This document shows positions 1-8,348 of a stretch of 64,000 nt of DNA, one piece after another. The DNA is taken from NCBI RefSeq assembly GCF_014842995.1, contig NZ_JACYXL010000003.1:372001-436000 (forward strand), written 5' to 3'. Within the stretch, counting starts at the first letter, position 1. Each line of letters starts with the position of its first letter. The position numbers and the translations under genes were made by a program. The notes beneath the pieces are model-generated. The model searched no databases. It was not told the DNA's origin and saw nothing but the letters and a program-made list of their open reading frames with translations. The stretch comes from Rhodanobacter sp. 7MK24. GTDB taxonomy: Bacteria > Pseudomonadota > Gammaproteobacteria > Xanthomonadales > Rhodanobacteraceae.

Positions 1-963
1 CAGGAAGTCGTGCACCAGCCGCTGCTCGCGGAAACGCACCTCGTGCTTGGCCGGATGCACGTTGACGTCCACCCCAACGGGATCGAGTTCGAGATACAGC
101 ACGAAGGCCGGATGGCGTCCGTGGAACAGCACGTCGGCGTAGGCCTGGCGCACCGCGTGCGCCACCACGCGGTCGCGCACCAGCCGGCCGTTGACGTAGA
201 AGTACTGCTGGTCCGCCTGCGAACGCGAGGCAGTGGGCAGGCCAACCCAGCCGGACAGACGCATGCCGGCGGCGGCGTGATCCACGCGCAGACTCTGGGC
301 GGGGAAATCATCGCCCAGCACTTCGGCCACGCGCGCCAGTTGCGCCTGCGCATCGCGCGCGGCTTTCCAGATGCGCACCGGCTTGCCGTTGTGGCTGAGC
401 CGGAATTCCACGCCGCCACGCGCCAGCGCCAGTGACTTCAGAAGATCGTCGATGTGCGCGAACTCGGTGCGTTCGGCGCGCATGAACTTCTTGCGCGCGG
501 GTACGTTGTAGAACAGGTCGCGTACTTCCACGCTGGTACCGGCCGGATGCTGCGCAGGGCGCGCGGCCTGCAGCCTGCCGCCATCCACTTCGATGCGGAA
601 CGCGGCGTCTGCCTCGCGCAGGCGCGAGGTGAGCGCGAAGCGCGCCACCGAGGACACCGAGGCCAGCGCCTCGCCACGGAAGCCCATGCTGGCGACATGT
701 TCGAGATCGTCGAAGCTGCCGATCTTGCTGGTGGCATGCGAGGCCACCGCCAGCGGCAGTTCATCGGGCGCGATGCCGCCGCCGTCGTCGCGCACGCGGA
801 TCAGGCGTGCACCGCCCTGCTCGATGTCCACCTCGATGCGCGAGGCGCCCGCGTCGAGACTGTTCTCGACCAGTTCCTTGACCACGGACGAAGGGCGCTC
901 GATTACCTCGCCGGCGGCGATCTGGTTGATGAGCTCGGGAGGCAGCGGGCGGATGACAGGCAT
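1..963 (-). CDS. mutL: DNA mismatch repair protein MutL (N-terminal part; cut by window edge)
   Basis: MutL couples MutS mismatch recognition to strand incision in methyl- or nick-directed mismatch repair. The 321 visible residues hold the GHKL ATPase and the start of the transducer domain. Motif [11 protein letters not shown] (about residue 30) carries the catalytic Glu and the Mg-binding Asn, followed by DDGGGI and GFRGEAL, the ATP-lid motifs. The start is the ATG giving [20 protein letters not shown], the usual MutL beginning. The C-terminal dimerisation/endonuclease half lies outside the window, so the presence of an endonuclease motif cannot be judged. It is downstream of amiC and tsaE, a gene order common in gammaproteobacteria. 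Confidence 0.97.
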   Translation of the reverse strand, partial: MPVIRPLPPELINQIAAGEVIERPSSVVKELVENSLDAGASRIEVDIEQGGARLIRVRDDGGGIAPDELPLAVASHATSKIGSFDDLEHVASMGFRGEALASVSSVARFALTSRLREADAAFRIEVDGGRLQAARPAQHPAGTSVEVRDLFYNVPARKKFMRAERTEFAHIDDLLKSLALARGGVEFRLSHNGKPVRIWKAARDAQAQLARVAEVLGDDFPAQSLRVDHAAAGMRLSGWVGLPTASRSQADQQYFYVNGRLVRDRVVAHAVRQAYADVLFHGRHPAFVLYLELDPVGVDVNVHPAKHEVRFREQRLVHDFL

Positions 964-1001
964 CCGCGGATTTTAGCAGTTGGGGCGATCAGGCCGCCGG
1001 A

Positions 1002-2540
1002 TCAACCTGCGGGAATGGCCAGCACGGTGCCCGTGCGCACCACGTTGCCGTCGATGTGGTTGGCACTCTTCAACGCACCGACACTGATGCCGTATTGCCG
1101 CGCGATGCTGCGCAGGCTTTCGCCCTCGCCCACGCGATGCAGGTCGCGTACGCCGGCGTCGGCGACGGGTGAGGCATCGGCGACCGAAGCGCCATCGTCG
1201 CCACCATCCGATCGACCGGACTTGGCCGAAGCCAGTTGAACGCCGCTGCGCTGCGCGGCCTGTGCCGCAAACCAGCTGCCCTGCGGCGGCGAAGATTCGA
1301 AGTAGCTTTTCACGCCGCTCATCACCGCCGCGGCCAACGCTTGCTGGTGTCCGGGGTCGCGCAGCTTCTGTTCCTCGTCCGGATTGCTGATGAAGGCCGT
1401 CTCGACCAGGATCGAAGGCACGTCGGGCGAACGCAGCACCACGAAGTTGGCACGCTCGACATAACCACGGTGGGTTGGACCGATCTGCCCCAGCGCCTTG
1501 AGCACGTTGCCGGCGACCACGTCGCTGGCCTGCACCGCCCAGCCCTGCTGCATATCCAGCAACACCTTGGCGAGGCCATCGCTCTGGTCGCTCAGCGATA
1601 CGCCGCCGATCAGGTCGGAGCTGTTTTCGCGGTCGGCCAGCATCTGCGCCGCCACCGAGCTCTTGCCGCGCGAAGATAGCACCCACACCGAGGAGCCGCG
1701 CGCATCGCCGCTGAGATAGGAGTCGGCGTGGATGGCGACGAACAGGTCGGCATCGTGCTCGCGTGCGATCTGGTAGCGGCGCTCCAGCGGAATGAAGTAA
1801 TCGCTGTCGCGGGTGAGGATGGCCGTCATTCCCGGCTGCTTGTTGATCTGCGCCGCGAGGTCGCGCGCCACCGCCAGGGTGACATTCTTCTCCATCGTGC
1901 CGTCGGGACCGATCGCGCCAGAGTCCTTGCCGCCGTGGCCGGCGTCGATACACACCACCACTTTGCGCTGGCCGTTCAGCAACGCGGCGGCCTGCTGGGT
2001 GACCCTCCGGGTGGAACCGATGGATTGGCCGCCGCGGCGATTGGTCACCGCCACGACGACGGGCGAAGGGGCCGCCACATCGTCATCAGCGACCGCGGCG
2101 CCGGTGGGCTTGGTGATGGCGGCAGCATCCGCTGCGCCCGTACCGCCACCCGGCAACAAATCCAGCACCAAGCGGTAATGGTCACCCTGACTGGGCGCGA
2201 GCACGAAGCTGCGCACCTGGCTGCCAGCGGCCATCTTTGCGGTGAGCTGCAGGCTGCCACCTTGCCTGCTGTGGCTGATGCCACGAAACAGGCCGTGCGC
2301 TGTCGGATCGGCATAGCCGTCCGCGATCCGGCCGCGGGCGAAATCCACCACGACCTGGTCGCTCTGGCGATCGATGCGGTAGTTCGGCTTGCCATCCAGA
2401 TCGAGCACCAGCCGGGTGTGGCTGGCGTCGGACCAGACGCGCGCCGCCATCAAATCGGTCGCATGCGCGGCAACGGGCGCCATCGCCGCGGCCAAAGCGA
2501 CGACGACTATCCCACCCAAGCTGTTCAGGTATCCCCGCAT
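1002..2540 (-). CDS. amiC: N-acetylmuramoyl-L-alanine amidase AmiC type (AMIN + Amidase_3 + LysM)
   Basis: Periplasmic zinc amidase that cuts the MurNAc-L-Ala bond of peptidoglycan, typically for daughter-cell separation. Visible order: signal peptide (to about residue 27, ending AHA), AMIN septum-targeting domain (about 30-130), Amidase_3 catalytic domain (about 190-410: IDAGHGGKDSG with a zinc His, AIHADS, ILVETAFISN with the catalytic Glu) and a C-terminal LysM (about 465-510). An ATG 9 nt further upstream (2549) overlaps a good -10 box, so I prefer the ATG at 2540, which gives 512 aa and a leaderless or near-leaderless mRNA. It lies 38 nt upstream of mutL and may be co-transcribed with it. 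Confidence 0.93.
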   Translation of the reverse strand: MRGYLNSLGGIVVVALAAAMAPVAAHATDLMAARVWSDASHTRLVLDLDGKPNYRIDRQSDQVVVDFARGRIADGYADPTAHGLFRGISHSRQGGSLQLTAKMAAGSQVRSFVLAPSQGDHYRLVLDLLPGGGTGAADAAAITKPTGAAVADDDVAAPSPVVVAVTNRRGGQSIGSTRRVTQQAAALLNGQRKVVVCIDAGHGGKDSGAIGPDGTMEKNVTLAVARDLAAQINKQPGMTAILTRDSDYFIPLERRYQIAREHDADLFVAIHADSYLSGDARGSSVWVLSSRGKSSVAAQMLADRENSSDLIGGVSLSDQSDGLAKVLLDMQQGWAVQASDVVAGNVLKALGQIGPTHRGYVERANFVVLRSPDVPSILVETAFISNPDEEQKLRDPGHQQALAAAVMSGVKSYFESSPPQGSWFAAQAAQRSGVQLASAKSGRSDGGDDGASVADASPVADAGVRDLHRVGEGESLRSIARQYGISVGALKSANHIDGNVVRTGTVLAIPAG

Positions 2541-2547
2541 GGGGCGC

Positions 2548-2576
2548 ATTGAATCGCAGGCGGATCAGGAAAGCAA
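2548..2576 (-). promoter_or_regulatory. Candidate sigma-70 promoter of amiC
   Basis: On the minus strand TTGCTT (2576-2571), a 17-nt spacer and TTCAAT (2553-2548) form a plausible -35/-10 pair. Transcription would start close to the ATG at 2540, which implies little or no 5' UTR. This is seen in the sequence; activity is inference. Confidence 0.5.
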
Positions 2577-2597
2577 GAAGTTTTCCTTTGAATATCC

Positions 2598-2613
2598 ATG
2601 ACCTGCAGGTCAT
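2598..2613. promoter_or_regulatory. 16-bp perfect palindrome upstream of amiC (possible operator)
   Basis: ATGACCTGCAGGTCAT is a perfect palindrome 21 nt upstream of the amiC -35 box, inside the 174-nt gap between tsaE and amiC. The position suits a transcription-factor site. I do not recognise the factor. The rest of the 2550-2723 gap shows nothing else I can name. Confidence 0.4.
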
Positions 2614-2723
2614 TCATCAGTCAACATCTAGCTATGGCTCGCAAGTTGCCATTCTCCGAGCCACCAGCACCCGCCAGGCCCACGAGGGTTTTTCCAGAAG
2701 AAATAGCGACTTGCCGGCTTCAA

Positions 2724-3185
2724 TCAGCGCAAGCGCTGCAAGAGATCGCGGCCACGCGCGGTATGTGCTTCGAGCTGCACTTGCCGGCCAGCCCCGGCGT
2801 AAGCCAGGTGCAAGGTGAGATCGGGAGCCGGCAACGCACCGCGGCCACGTTCGGGCCATTCCACCAGTACCAGCGCCGCGGGATCAGCCAGCGCGTCCAA
2901 CCCCAGCCATTCGAGCTCGCCTGGATCGGCGATGCGGTAGAGATCCAAATGCCAGGCCGGCCGCCCCTGGGCGGCATAGCCTTCGATCAGGCTGTAGGTG
3001 GGGCTTTTGATGCGCTCGCCCACTTCCAGCGCGCCCAGCAACGCACGCGCGAACGTGGTCTTGCCCGCACCCAGGTCGCCATGCAGGTAGATCACCATGC
3101 CGGCTCCGGCCAGTGCGGCGGCGAAGCAGCGGCCCAGCGCATCGGTGGCGGACTCGTCGGCCAATGCCCAGCGTTGCCTGTTCAT
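2724..3185 (-). CDS. tsaE: tRNA threonylcarbamoyladenosine biosynthesis ATPase TsaE
   Basis: TsaE is the ATPase that works with TsaB and TsaD in making t6A at position 37 of ANN-decoding tRNAs. The 153-aa protein has the family's usual length, with a P-loop HGDLGAGKTTFAR (about residues 34-46), SPTYSLIEGY, and HLDLYRI. The frame stays open far upstream, but MNRQRW at 3185 starts just where family similarity begins and overlaps the nnrD/E stop by 4 nt (ATGA), indicating translational coupling. The order nnrDE-tsaE-amiC-mutL matches the yjeF-yjeE-amiB-mutL cluster of enterobacteria. Confidence 0.95.
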   Translation of the reverse strand: MNRQRWALADESATDALGRCFAAALAGAGMVIYLHGDLGAGKTTFARALLGALEVGERIKSPTYSLIEGYAAQGRPAWHLDLYRIADPGELEWLGLDALADPAALVLVEWPERGRGALPAPDLTLHLAYAGAGRQVQLEAHTARGRDLLQRLR

Positions 3186-4663
3186 GCGTCGATTCCATTG
3201 CACAGTGCGCGCAATGGCGCGAGGAGATCCGTGGCAAGCAGGCCCCGCTCGCCCTGCCTTGCCGCGCAGTCGCCGGCGCGCGCATGCAGGCCGACGCCAA
3301 GGCTGGCCGCCTGCCAGGCGTCGCAGCCCTGCGCCAGCAGCGCCGCCACGATGCCGGTAAGCAGGTCGCCCATGCCGCCCGCGGCCATGCCGGGATTGCC
3401 CCAGGGACAAACGTTCAGACGTCCGTCCGGATTGGCGATCAGGCTGCCGGAGCCTTTCAGCACGACCACGGCCTGGAAACGATGCGCCAGCGCGCGCGCG
3501 GCGGCGAAACGATCCGCCTCCACCTCGGCCACCGTGCCGCCGAGCAGGCGCGCGGCCTCGCCGGGATGCGGCGTCAGCACCGCCTGCTGCGTGAAGCGGC
3601 GCGGCTCGCGTGCCAGCAGGTTGAGCCCATCGGCATCGAGCACCAGCGGCTTGCCGCTGTCCAACGCGGTGAGCCACAGCGCGTGGCTCCATGCACCCTG
3701 CCCCAGGCCCGGCCCCACGGCCAGCACATTGGCGCGGGCCAGCAGCGGCTCCAGCGCCTGCGGGCCATCCACGCCATGTGCCATCAGCTCGGGACGCGCG
3801 GCGTTCAACGCGAGCAGGTGCTCCGTGCGCGTCGCCACGCTGGCCAGACCCGCGCCGGTGCGCAACGCCGCTTCGCCACTCAGGCGGATCGCCCCAGCCA
3901 TGCCGTGCTCGCCGCCGATCGCCAGCACGTGGCCGTTCGTGCCCTTGTTTGCGTCACGCAGGCGCGGCGGCAGGTGCGCGGGCATCAGCAACCGTGCGTC
4001 GGGTGAAACGTCCCGCCACAACGATTCCGGCAAACCCAGCGCATCAAGCTCCAGCGAGCCCACGACATTCGCCGCGCGACCGGTATGCAGGCCGCGCTTG
4101 GCCGCGATGAAACTCACCGTGCGTTCGGCGCGGACCGCCGTGCCGGGCGTCCGACCGGTATCGGCATCCAGCCCGGAGGGCACGTCCAGCGCCAGGACAG
4201 GCGTACCGCTGGCGTTGATCGCTTCGATCAGCGCTGCCACCGATGTCTCGGGCGCACGCCGCAAGCCTGTCCCATAAAGCGCATCGACATGGACATCGAC
4301 GGTAGGCAAGGCATCGCCCGAGTGCCAAAGGCGCACGGCGCCACCGGCATCCTTCCACGCCTGCCGGGCCGTGGCGGCATCGCCCGCGGACGCCTCATTC
4401 AGCGCGAACACGTCCACCTGCAGGCCGGCCTCGCGCGCCAGTACCGCCAGCAGGAAGCCGTCGCCGCCGTTGTTGCCCGGCCCGCAATACACGGCGATGC
4501 GGCGCGCCTGCGGCCAATGCCGGCGAAGGCTGGAGAGTGCCGCCCACGCCGCGCGCCGCATCAGTTCGAAACCCGGCACGCCCAGTTCTTCGATCGCGCG
4601 GCGATCCAGTTCGCGCACCTGCGCGACGGTATAGAGCTGATGGCTATGAAGGTGATCGCACAT
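3182..4663 (-). CDS. nnrD: Bifunctional NAD(P)H-hydrate epimerase / ADP-dependent NAD(P)H-hydrate dehydratase
   Basis: Metabolite-repair enzyme (YjeF family). The N-terminal half epimerises R- and S-NAD(P)HX, and the C-terminal half dehydrates S-NAD(P)HX back to NAD(P)H using ADP. The 493-aa length fits the fused form. Residues about 1-215 are the YjeF_N Rossmann domain, with YCGPGNNGGDGFL (about 55-70). Residues about 225-490 are the ribokinase-like domain, with LAIGGEHGMAGA, TPHPGEAARLLG and the NPGMAAGGMGDLLTG catalytic/nucleotide loop. It is the first gene of the minus-strand run and overlaps tsaE by 4 nt. It is divergent from queG with 41 nt between. Confidence 0.95.
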   Translation of the reverse strand: MCDHLHSHQLYTVAQVRELDRRAIEELGVPGFELMRRAAWAALSSLRRHWPQARRIAVYCGPGNNGGDGFLLAVLAREAGLQVDVFALNEASAGDAATARQAWKDAGGAVRLWHSGDALPTVDVHVDALYGTGLRRAPETSVAALIEAINASGTPVLALDVPSGLDADTGRTPGTAVRAERTVSFIAAKRGLHTGRAANVVGSLELDALGLPESLWRDVSPDARLLMPAHLPPRLRDANKGTNGHVLAIGGEHGMAGAIRLSGEAALRTGAGLASVATRTEHLLALNAARPELMAHGVDGPQALEPLLARANVLAVGPGLGQGAWSHALWLTALDSGKPLVLDADGLNLLAREPRRFTQQAVLTPHPGEAARLLGGTVAEVEADRFAAARALAHRFQAVVVLKGSGSLIANPDGRLNVCPWGNPGMAAGGMGDLLTGIVAALLAQGCDAWQAASLGVGLHARAGDCAARQGERGLLATDLLAPLRALCNGIDA

Positions 4664-4692
4664 GCCGCGGATTATAGGCAGCGCCGCGCACC

Positions 4693-4698
4693 TACAAT
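4693..4698 (+). promoter_or_regulatory. -10 box (TACAAT) directly before queG
   Basis: TACAAT ends 6 nt before the queG ATG at 4705, so a transcript started from it would be leaderless. The only -35-like sequence at the right distance is TTATAG (4671-4676, 16-nt spacer), which is weak. Confidence 0.4.
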
Positions 4699-4704
4699 GC
4701 GCGC

Positions 4705-5787
4705 ATGCCTTCCAGCATCGCCATCGACTACGCCACCCTCGCCCGCGACATCAAGCAGTGGGCGCTCGAATTGGGCTTCGCCGAAGCAGGCATAAGCGGC
4801 GTGGCATTGGGTGAGGACGAGCGACACCTCGAGCGCTGGCTGGCCGATGGGCACCATGGCGAGATGGAATACATGGCGCGCCATGGCGCCAAGCGGGCGC
4901 GGCCAGCCGAACTCGAACCGGGCACGCAGCGGGTGATTTCGGTGCGCATGGACTACGTGCCGCCTGGCACGCGCAATGCCTGGGAGGTCATCCGCGACGG
5001 CGAAGCCGGCTACGTGGCGCGCTATGCGCTGGGCCGCGACTACCACAAGCTGATGCGCAACCGCCTGCAGAAGCTGGCCGAACGCATCCACGCCGTGGTG
5101 GGCGACTTCGGCTACCGCGCCTATGTCGATTCCGCGCCGGTACTGGAGAAGGCGCTGGCGCGCAACGCGGGACTGGGCTGGATCGGCAAGCACACGGTGC
5201 TGATCAACCGTCGTGCCGGTTCGTACTTTTTCCTCGGCGAGCTGTACACCGACCTGCCGCTGCCGGTGGACGACCCTGCCAGCGCGCATTGCGGCTCCTG
5301 CCGACGCTGCATCGACATCTGCCCCACGCAGGCGATCCTGGCGCCGTACCGGCTCGACGCGCGCCGCTGTATTTCCTATCTCACCATCGAACTGAAGGGC
5401 ACGATTCCCGAGGAGCTGCGTGCGCCCATGGGCAACCGCATCTTCGGCTGCGACGATTGCCAGCTGATCTGCCCGTGGAACAAGTTCGCACAGGACACCG
5501 ACGAACCGGATTTCGCGCCGCGTCACAGCCTTGACGGCGCGAAGCTGGTCGAACTTTTCGCCTGGAGCGAGGACGAGTTTCTGAAACGCACCGAAGGCAT
5601 GGCGATCCGCCGCACCGGCTACGAAGGCTGGCTGCGCAACATCGCGGTGGCGCTGGGCAATGCACCGGTCTCGGCGGCGGTGCGCGAGGCGCTCAATGCG
5701 CGCGCCGACCATCCATCGCCCGTCGTGCGCGAGCACGTGGCCTGGGCATTGGCGCAGCAAGCCCGCTGCGAGCATGGCCCGACCTAA
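4705..5787 (+). CDS. queG: Epoxyqueuosine reductase QueG
   Basis: Cobalamin- and 4Fe-4S-dependent reductase that converts epoxyqueuosine to queuosine in GUN-anticodon tRNAs, the last step of the pathway. The 360-aa protein shows two ferredoxin-type clusters, CGSCRRCIDICP (about residues 195-206) and CDDCQLICPWN (about 249-259), and the GWIGKH motif typical of QueG. The C-terminal tail carries a HEAT-like repeat (EGWLRNIAVALGNAP). There is no Shine-Dalgarno sequence; the -10 box lies right at the start codon. Confidence 0.96.
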   Translation: MPSSIAIDYATLARDIKQWALELGFAEAGISGVALGEDERHLERWLADGHHGEMEYMARHGAKRARPAELEPGTQRVISVRMDYVPPGTRNAWEVIRDGEAGYVARYALGRDYHKLMRNRLQKLAERIHAVVGDFGYRAYVDSAPVLEKALARNAGLGWIGKHTVLINRRAGSYFFLGELYTDLPLPVDDPASAHCGSCRRCIDICPTQAILAPYRLDARRCISYLTIELKGTIPEELRAPMGNRIFGCDDCQLICPWNKFAQDTDEPDFAPRHSLDGAKLVELFAWSEDEFLKRTEGMAIRRTGYEGWLRNIAVALGNAPVSAAVREALNARADHPSPVVREHVAWALAQQARCEHGPT

Positions 5788-5790
5788 ACC

Positions 5791-5878
5791 CGTCATCCGG
5801 GCGCAGGCAGGGATCCAGTAACGGTCACGCTTGCCCGGGCTATGCGGCCACTGGATTCCGGCCTGCCCCGGAATGACG
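5791..5878. repeat. Imperfect inverted repeat (REP/MITE-like) between queG and pncB
   Basis: Arms 5791-5819 and 5850-5878 (29 nt each) are near-complementary: CGTCATccgg...GATCCAGT against ACTGGATtccgg...AATGACG, with about 30 nt between. The terminal sequence CGTCAT(T)CC...ATCCAG resembles a widespread family of short intergenic palindromes in proteobacteria. Lying between two convergent genes, it could also act as a bidirectional transcription stop. Confidence 0.75.
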
Positions 5879-5902
5879 AGCAGACACGCTCCGCTCCCGG
5901 CG

Positions 5903-7087
5903 TCAGCCCTGCGTGTCAGGAATGCCGAACACCTGCCGCAGGTAGGTCACGTAGGCCTCGTCCTCGCACATGTTCTTGCCCGGCGAATCGCTGAGCTTGG
6001 CCACCGGCTGGCCGTTGCAGCGGATCATCTTGATCACGATGTTGAGCGGCGTCGGCCCGGTGTCGTTGCTGAGATTGGTGCCCACGCCGAAGGCCAGCAG
6101 GCAGCGGCCACGGAAGTGTTCGTAGAGTTGCATCACCTTGGGTATGTCCAGCCCGTCGCTGAACACCAGCACCTTGCCGCGCGGGTCGACGCGGTTGGCG
6201 CGGTAGTGCGCCAGCATGCGCTCGCCCCAGTCGAACGGGTCGCCGGAATCGTGGCGCGCGCCGTCGAACAGCTTGCAGAAGTACATGTCGAAGTCGCGCA
6301 GGAAGGCGGCCAGCCCGTAGACATCGGACAACGCGATGCCGAGGTCGCCGCGGTATTCCTTCGCCCAGGCCTCCAGCGCGGCCACCTGCGAATCGCGCAG
6401 GCGCGGGCCCAGTGCCTGGTGCGCCTGCAGGTACTCATGCGCCAGCGTGCCCAGCGGGGTGAGGCCCAGCCGCATGGCGAACCACACGTTGCTGGTACCG
6501 GCGAGCTGCGTGCCCAGTCCGTCGCGCAAGGCAACCAGAACTTCCTCGTGCCAGATGCGCGAGAACCGCCGCCGCGTGCCGTAGTCGGCGATGCGGCAGT
6601 GCTCGTAGCCAGGCGTGCCGTGCAGCAGCGCGATCTTCTCCTGCAGCCTGCGCCGGCCCTCAGCGAGATCGTGTTGTGGCTGCGTGTTGCGGAAGTACAC
6701 CTCGTTGACGATGGCGAGCAGCGGCACCTCGAACAGGATGGTATGCAGCCAGGGGCCCTTGATGCGGATCTCGATCTCGCCGTTGTTGGCCTCGGCCGGT
6801 GCGATGGTCACGTATTTCGCGTTGAGCCGGAACAGGCCCAGGAAGTCCACGAAATCGCTCTTGATGAAGCGCATCGCACGCAGGTAATCCAACTCTTCCG
6901 CGCTGAAACGCAGCTCGCACAGCTCTTCCAGCTCGGCGCGGATCTCGGCGATGTACGGAACCAGGTCGATGCCCGGATTCCGACACTTGAACCGGTACTC
7001 GACCTGCGCGGCCGGGTAGTGATGCAGCACCAGCTGCATCATCGAGAACTTGTAGAGATCGGTGTCCAGCAGCGATTCGACAATCAT
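5903..7087 (-). CDS. pncB: Nicotinate phosphoribosyltransferase PncB
   Basis: Catalyses nicotinate + PRPP + ATP to nicotinate mononucleotide, the entry step of NAD salvage. The start at 7087 gives 394 aa beginning [18 protein letters not shown], which aligns with the family N-terminus. Other family signatures are [33 protein letters not shown] and AKLSDSPGK. An in-frame ATG at 7141 (412 aa) overlaps a GATAAT -10-like sequence, so I treat it as untranslated. It lies downstream of the terminator that closes the candidate small RNA and therefore needs its own promoter. Confidence 0.95.
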   Translation of the reverse strand: MIVESLLDTDLYKFSMMQLVLHHYPAAQVEYRFKCRNPGIDLVPYIAEIRAELEELCELRFSAEELDYLRAMRFIKSDFVDFLGLFRLNAKYVTIAPAEANNGEIEIRIKGPWLHTILFEVPLLAIVNEVYFRNTQPQHDLAEGRRRLQEKIALLHGTPGYEHCRIADYGTRRRFSRIWHEEVLVALRDGLGTQLAGTSNVWFAMRLGLTPLGTLAHEYLQAHQALGPRLRDSQVAALEAWAKEYRGDLGIALSDVYGLAAFLRDFDMYFCKLFDGARHDSGDPFDWGERMLAHYRANRVDPRGKVLVFSDGLDIPKVMQLYEHFRGRCLLAFGVGTNLSNDTGPTPLNIVIKMIRCNGQPVAKLSDSPGKNMCEDEAYVTYLRQVFGIPDTQG

Positions 7088-7163
7088 GCGTCGCCCGTAC
7101 AGCACGGCGGCGCCCGTTGCGCCAAGAGGTTGATTATCCATGCCGGAGCCGAATCGCGGGCAT

Positions 7164-7201
7164 AAAAAATCCCGGTAGCCAGGGGAGTAGCTACCGGGAT
7201 T
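7164..7201 (-). terminator. Rho-independent terminator of the candidate sRNA
   Basis: Arms 7201-7190 and 7179-7168 pair perfectly over 12 bp (AATCCCGGTAGC/GCTACCGGGATT). The loop contains CTCCCC, and a T-run follows on the minus strand. No T-run exists in the other orientation. Confidence 0.85.
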
Positions 7202-7293
7202 CGTCAGGTCGGCGCGTCAAGAGGGGAGAGAGGGGCCGACCCCTCGACGATGCGATGTTTTGCTTCGTCTCCTTTCGCCTCACGGCGATACGT
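7164..7293 (-). ncRNA. Candidate small RNA with C-rich loops and its own promoter and terminator
   Basis: The 268-nt gap between the esterase and pncB holds no credible reading frame but a complete transcription unit on the minus strand. It has a promoter (7326-7300), a CGCC/GGCG mini-hairpin near the 5' end, an AAAGGAGA stretch, a GAGGGG/CCCCTC stem-loop, unpaired CTCCCCTC, and a terminator hairpin with CTCCCC in its loop followed by six T. Total length is about 130 nt. C-rich loops are reminiscent of the Xanthomonas sX13 type of sRNA, which act on G-rich ribosome-binding sites. The family assignment is only a suggestion. Confidence 0.6.
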
Positions 7294-7299
7294 AGGCTT

Positions 7300-7326
7300 A
7301 GTGTAGCCGATGAAGCTGAAGTTCAA
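7300..7326 (-). promoter_or_regulatory. Candidate promoter of the sRNA
   Basis: Minus-strand TTGAAC (7326-7321) and TACACT (7305-7300) are separated by 15 nt; counting CTTGAA as the -35 gives 16. The boxes are good and the spacing is short. Start predicted near 7293. Confidence 0.5.
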
Positions 7327-7355
7327 GGTAATCCGACCAAATTTTTGGGGCTGAT

Positions 7356-8336
7356 TCAGTTTCCAGCAAGCCGCGGCGACGGCGGCGATGGCATGACGCG
7401 CGCCAAGGAACCGGCGCGTGAGTGGTCGAGAAAGAAGCGCACCATCGTCTCGCTGGCGTCGATCTGCCTGCTGACACGGCCCACGATGAACTTCGGCAGG
7501 TATTGCGGCCCACCAGGCCAGGTATGGCCGCCCTCCTGGATGGAATAAAGCACCACGGCACGGCCGTCACGGCAAGATCGCCACTGGCTGCGGAACACCC
7601 GCGTGGGATCGAGCGGCGCCTCCGGCGGCAGCAATGCCGGCGCGCCCGCCGCGGGGCAACCATCCATGCGCGCCCAGAACGCGGTGGTGGCATCGACCGA
7701 AAGCACCGGACCTCCTTCGCCATGGCCGCCGAAATTGGCCACCTCACCGCCCGCGTAGGGCACGATCGGGTCGGCGGTGCCGTCGAACTGCACGACCGAC
7801 ACCGGATGCTGCGGCTGGCACTGCGGCTGGTAGTCCCGCGCCAAGGTGCCGGCCACGGCCGCGATGCCGGCGATACGGTCGGACATGTCGCAGGCCAGCC
7901 GCTCGACGAAGATCGCGCCATTGGAAATTCCGGCGGCATAGATGCGCGAGCGGTCAACGGCGAAGTTGCTCTCCATGTCGTCCAGCAACGCACGCACGAA
8001 ACCCACGTCATCCACCTTGCGCTTGATCGAGTCGCGGCCATCGTTCCAATGCCGGTCCACGCCCTGTGGATAGACCACGATCATGCCTTCGCGATCGGCG
8101 ATCTCGTCCAGATGGGTGAAGCGCGGCATGCCGCGCGCGGTACCGCCGCCACCATGGAAAACCAGCAGCAGCGGGCGTGGCGAGTCCGCATTGCCGGGAG
8201 ACATGTGCACCAGGTAACTGCGTTCGAGGCCGCCGGCACGCAATGTGTAGAGCGTGTTCTCGCCGGCAAACGCCGGTGCGAGAACGCCCAGCGACAGCAG
8301 CAGGCACAAGAGCGCGAAGCGGATAGTCGGGAGCAT
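7356..8336 (-). CDS. Secreted PHB-depolymerase/feruloyl-esterase-like hydrolase (LpqC family)
   Basis: Exported alpha/beta-hydrolase of the esterase PHB-depolymerase family; the substrate is not predictable (polyester, feruloyl or acetyl esters). The 326-aa protein has a signal peptide (about 1-24, ending AFA), an oxyanion-hole HGGGG motif (about 61-65), the nucleophile in GISNG (about 139-143), Asp in FDGTADPIVPY and His in GGHTWPGG. The catalytic triad therefore looks complete. It begins 12 nt after the histidine kinase stop, so it is likely co-transcribed with the two-component system and may be its output or share its signal. Confidence 0.85.
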   Translation of the reverse strand: MLPTIRFALLCLLLSLGVLAPAFAGENTLYTLRAGGLERSYLVHMSPGNADSPRPLLLVFHGGGGTARGMPRFTHLDEIADREGMIVVYPQGVDRHWNDGRDSIKRKVDDVGFVRALLDDMESNFAVDRSRIYAAGISNGAIFVERLACDMSDRIAGIAAVAGTLARDYQPQCQPQHPVSVVQFDGTADPIVPYAGGEVANFGGHGEGGPVLSVDATTAFWARMDGCPAAGAPALLPPEAPLDPTRVFRSQWRSCRDGRAVVLYSIQEGGHTWPGGPQYLPKFIVGRVSRQIDASETMVRFFLDHSRAGSLARVMPSPPSPRLAGN

Positions 8337-8348
8337 GGCCAGGGTTCG

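Noticed and set aside
3186-3692. N-terminal extension of TsaE (169 extra codons)
   Set aside because: It overlaps nnrD/E antisense-like in another frame on the same strand, has no homology, and the coupled ATGA start fits far better.
2598-4277. Open frame of 559 codons on the plus strand
   Set aside because: It lies opposite tsaE and nnrD/E, which have clear domains; the frame is a GC-rich mirror artefact.
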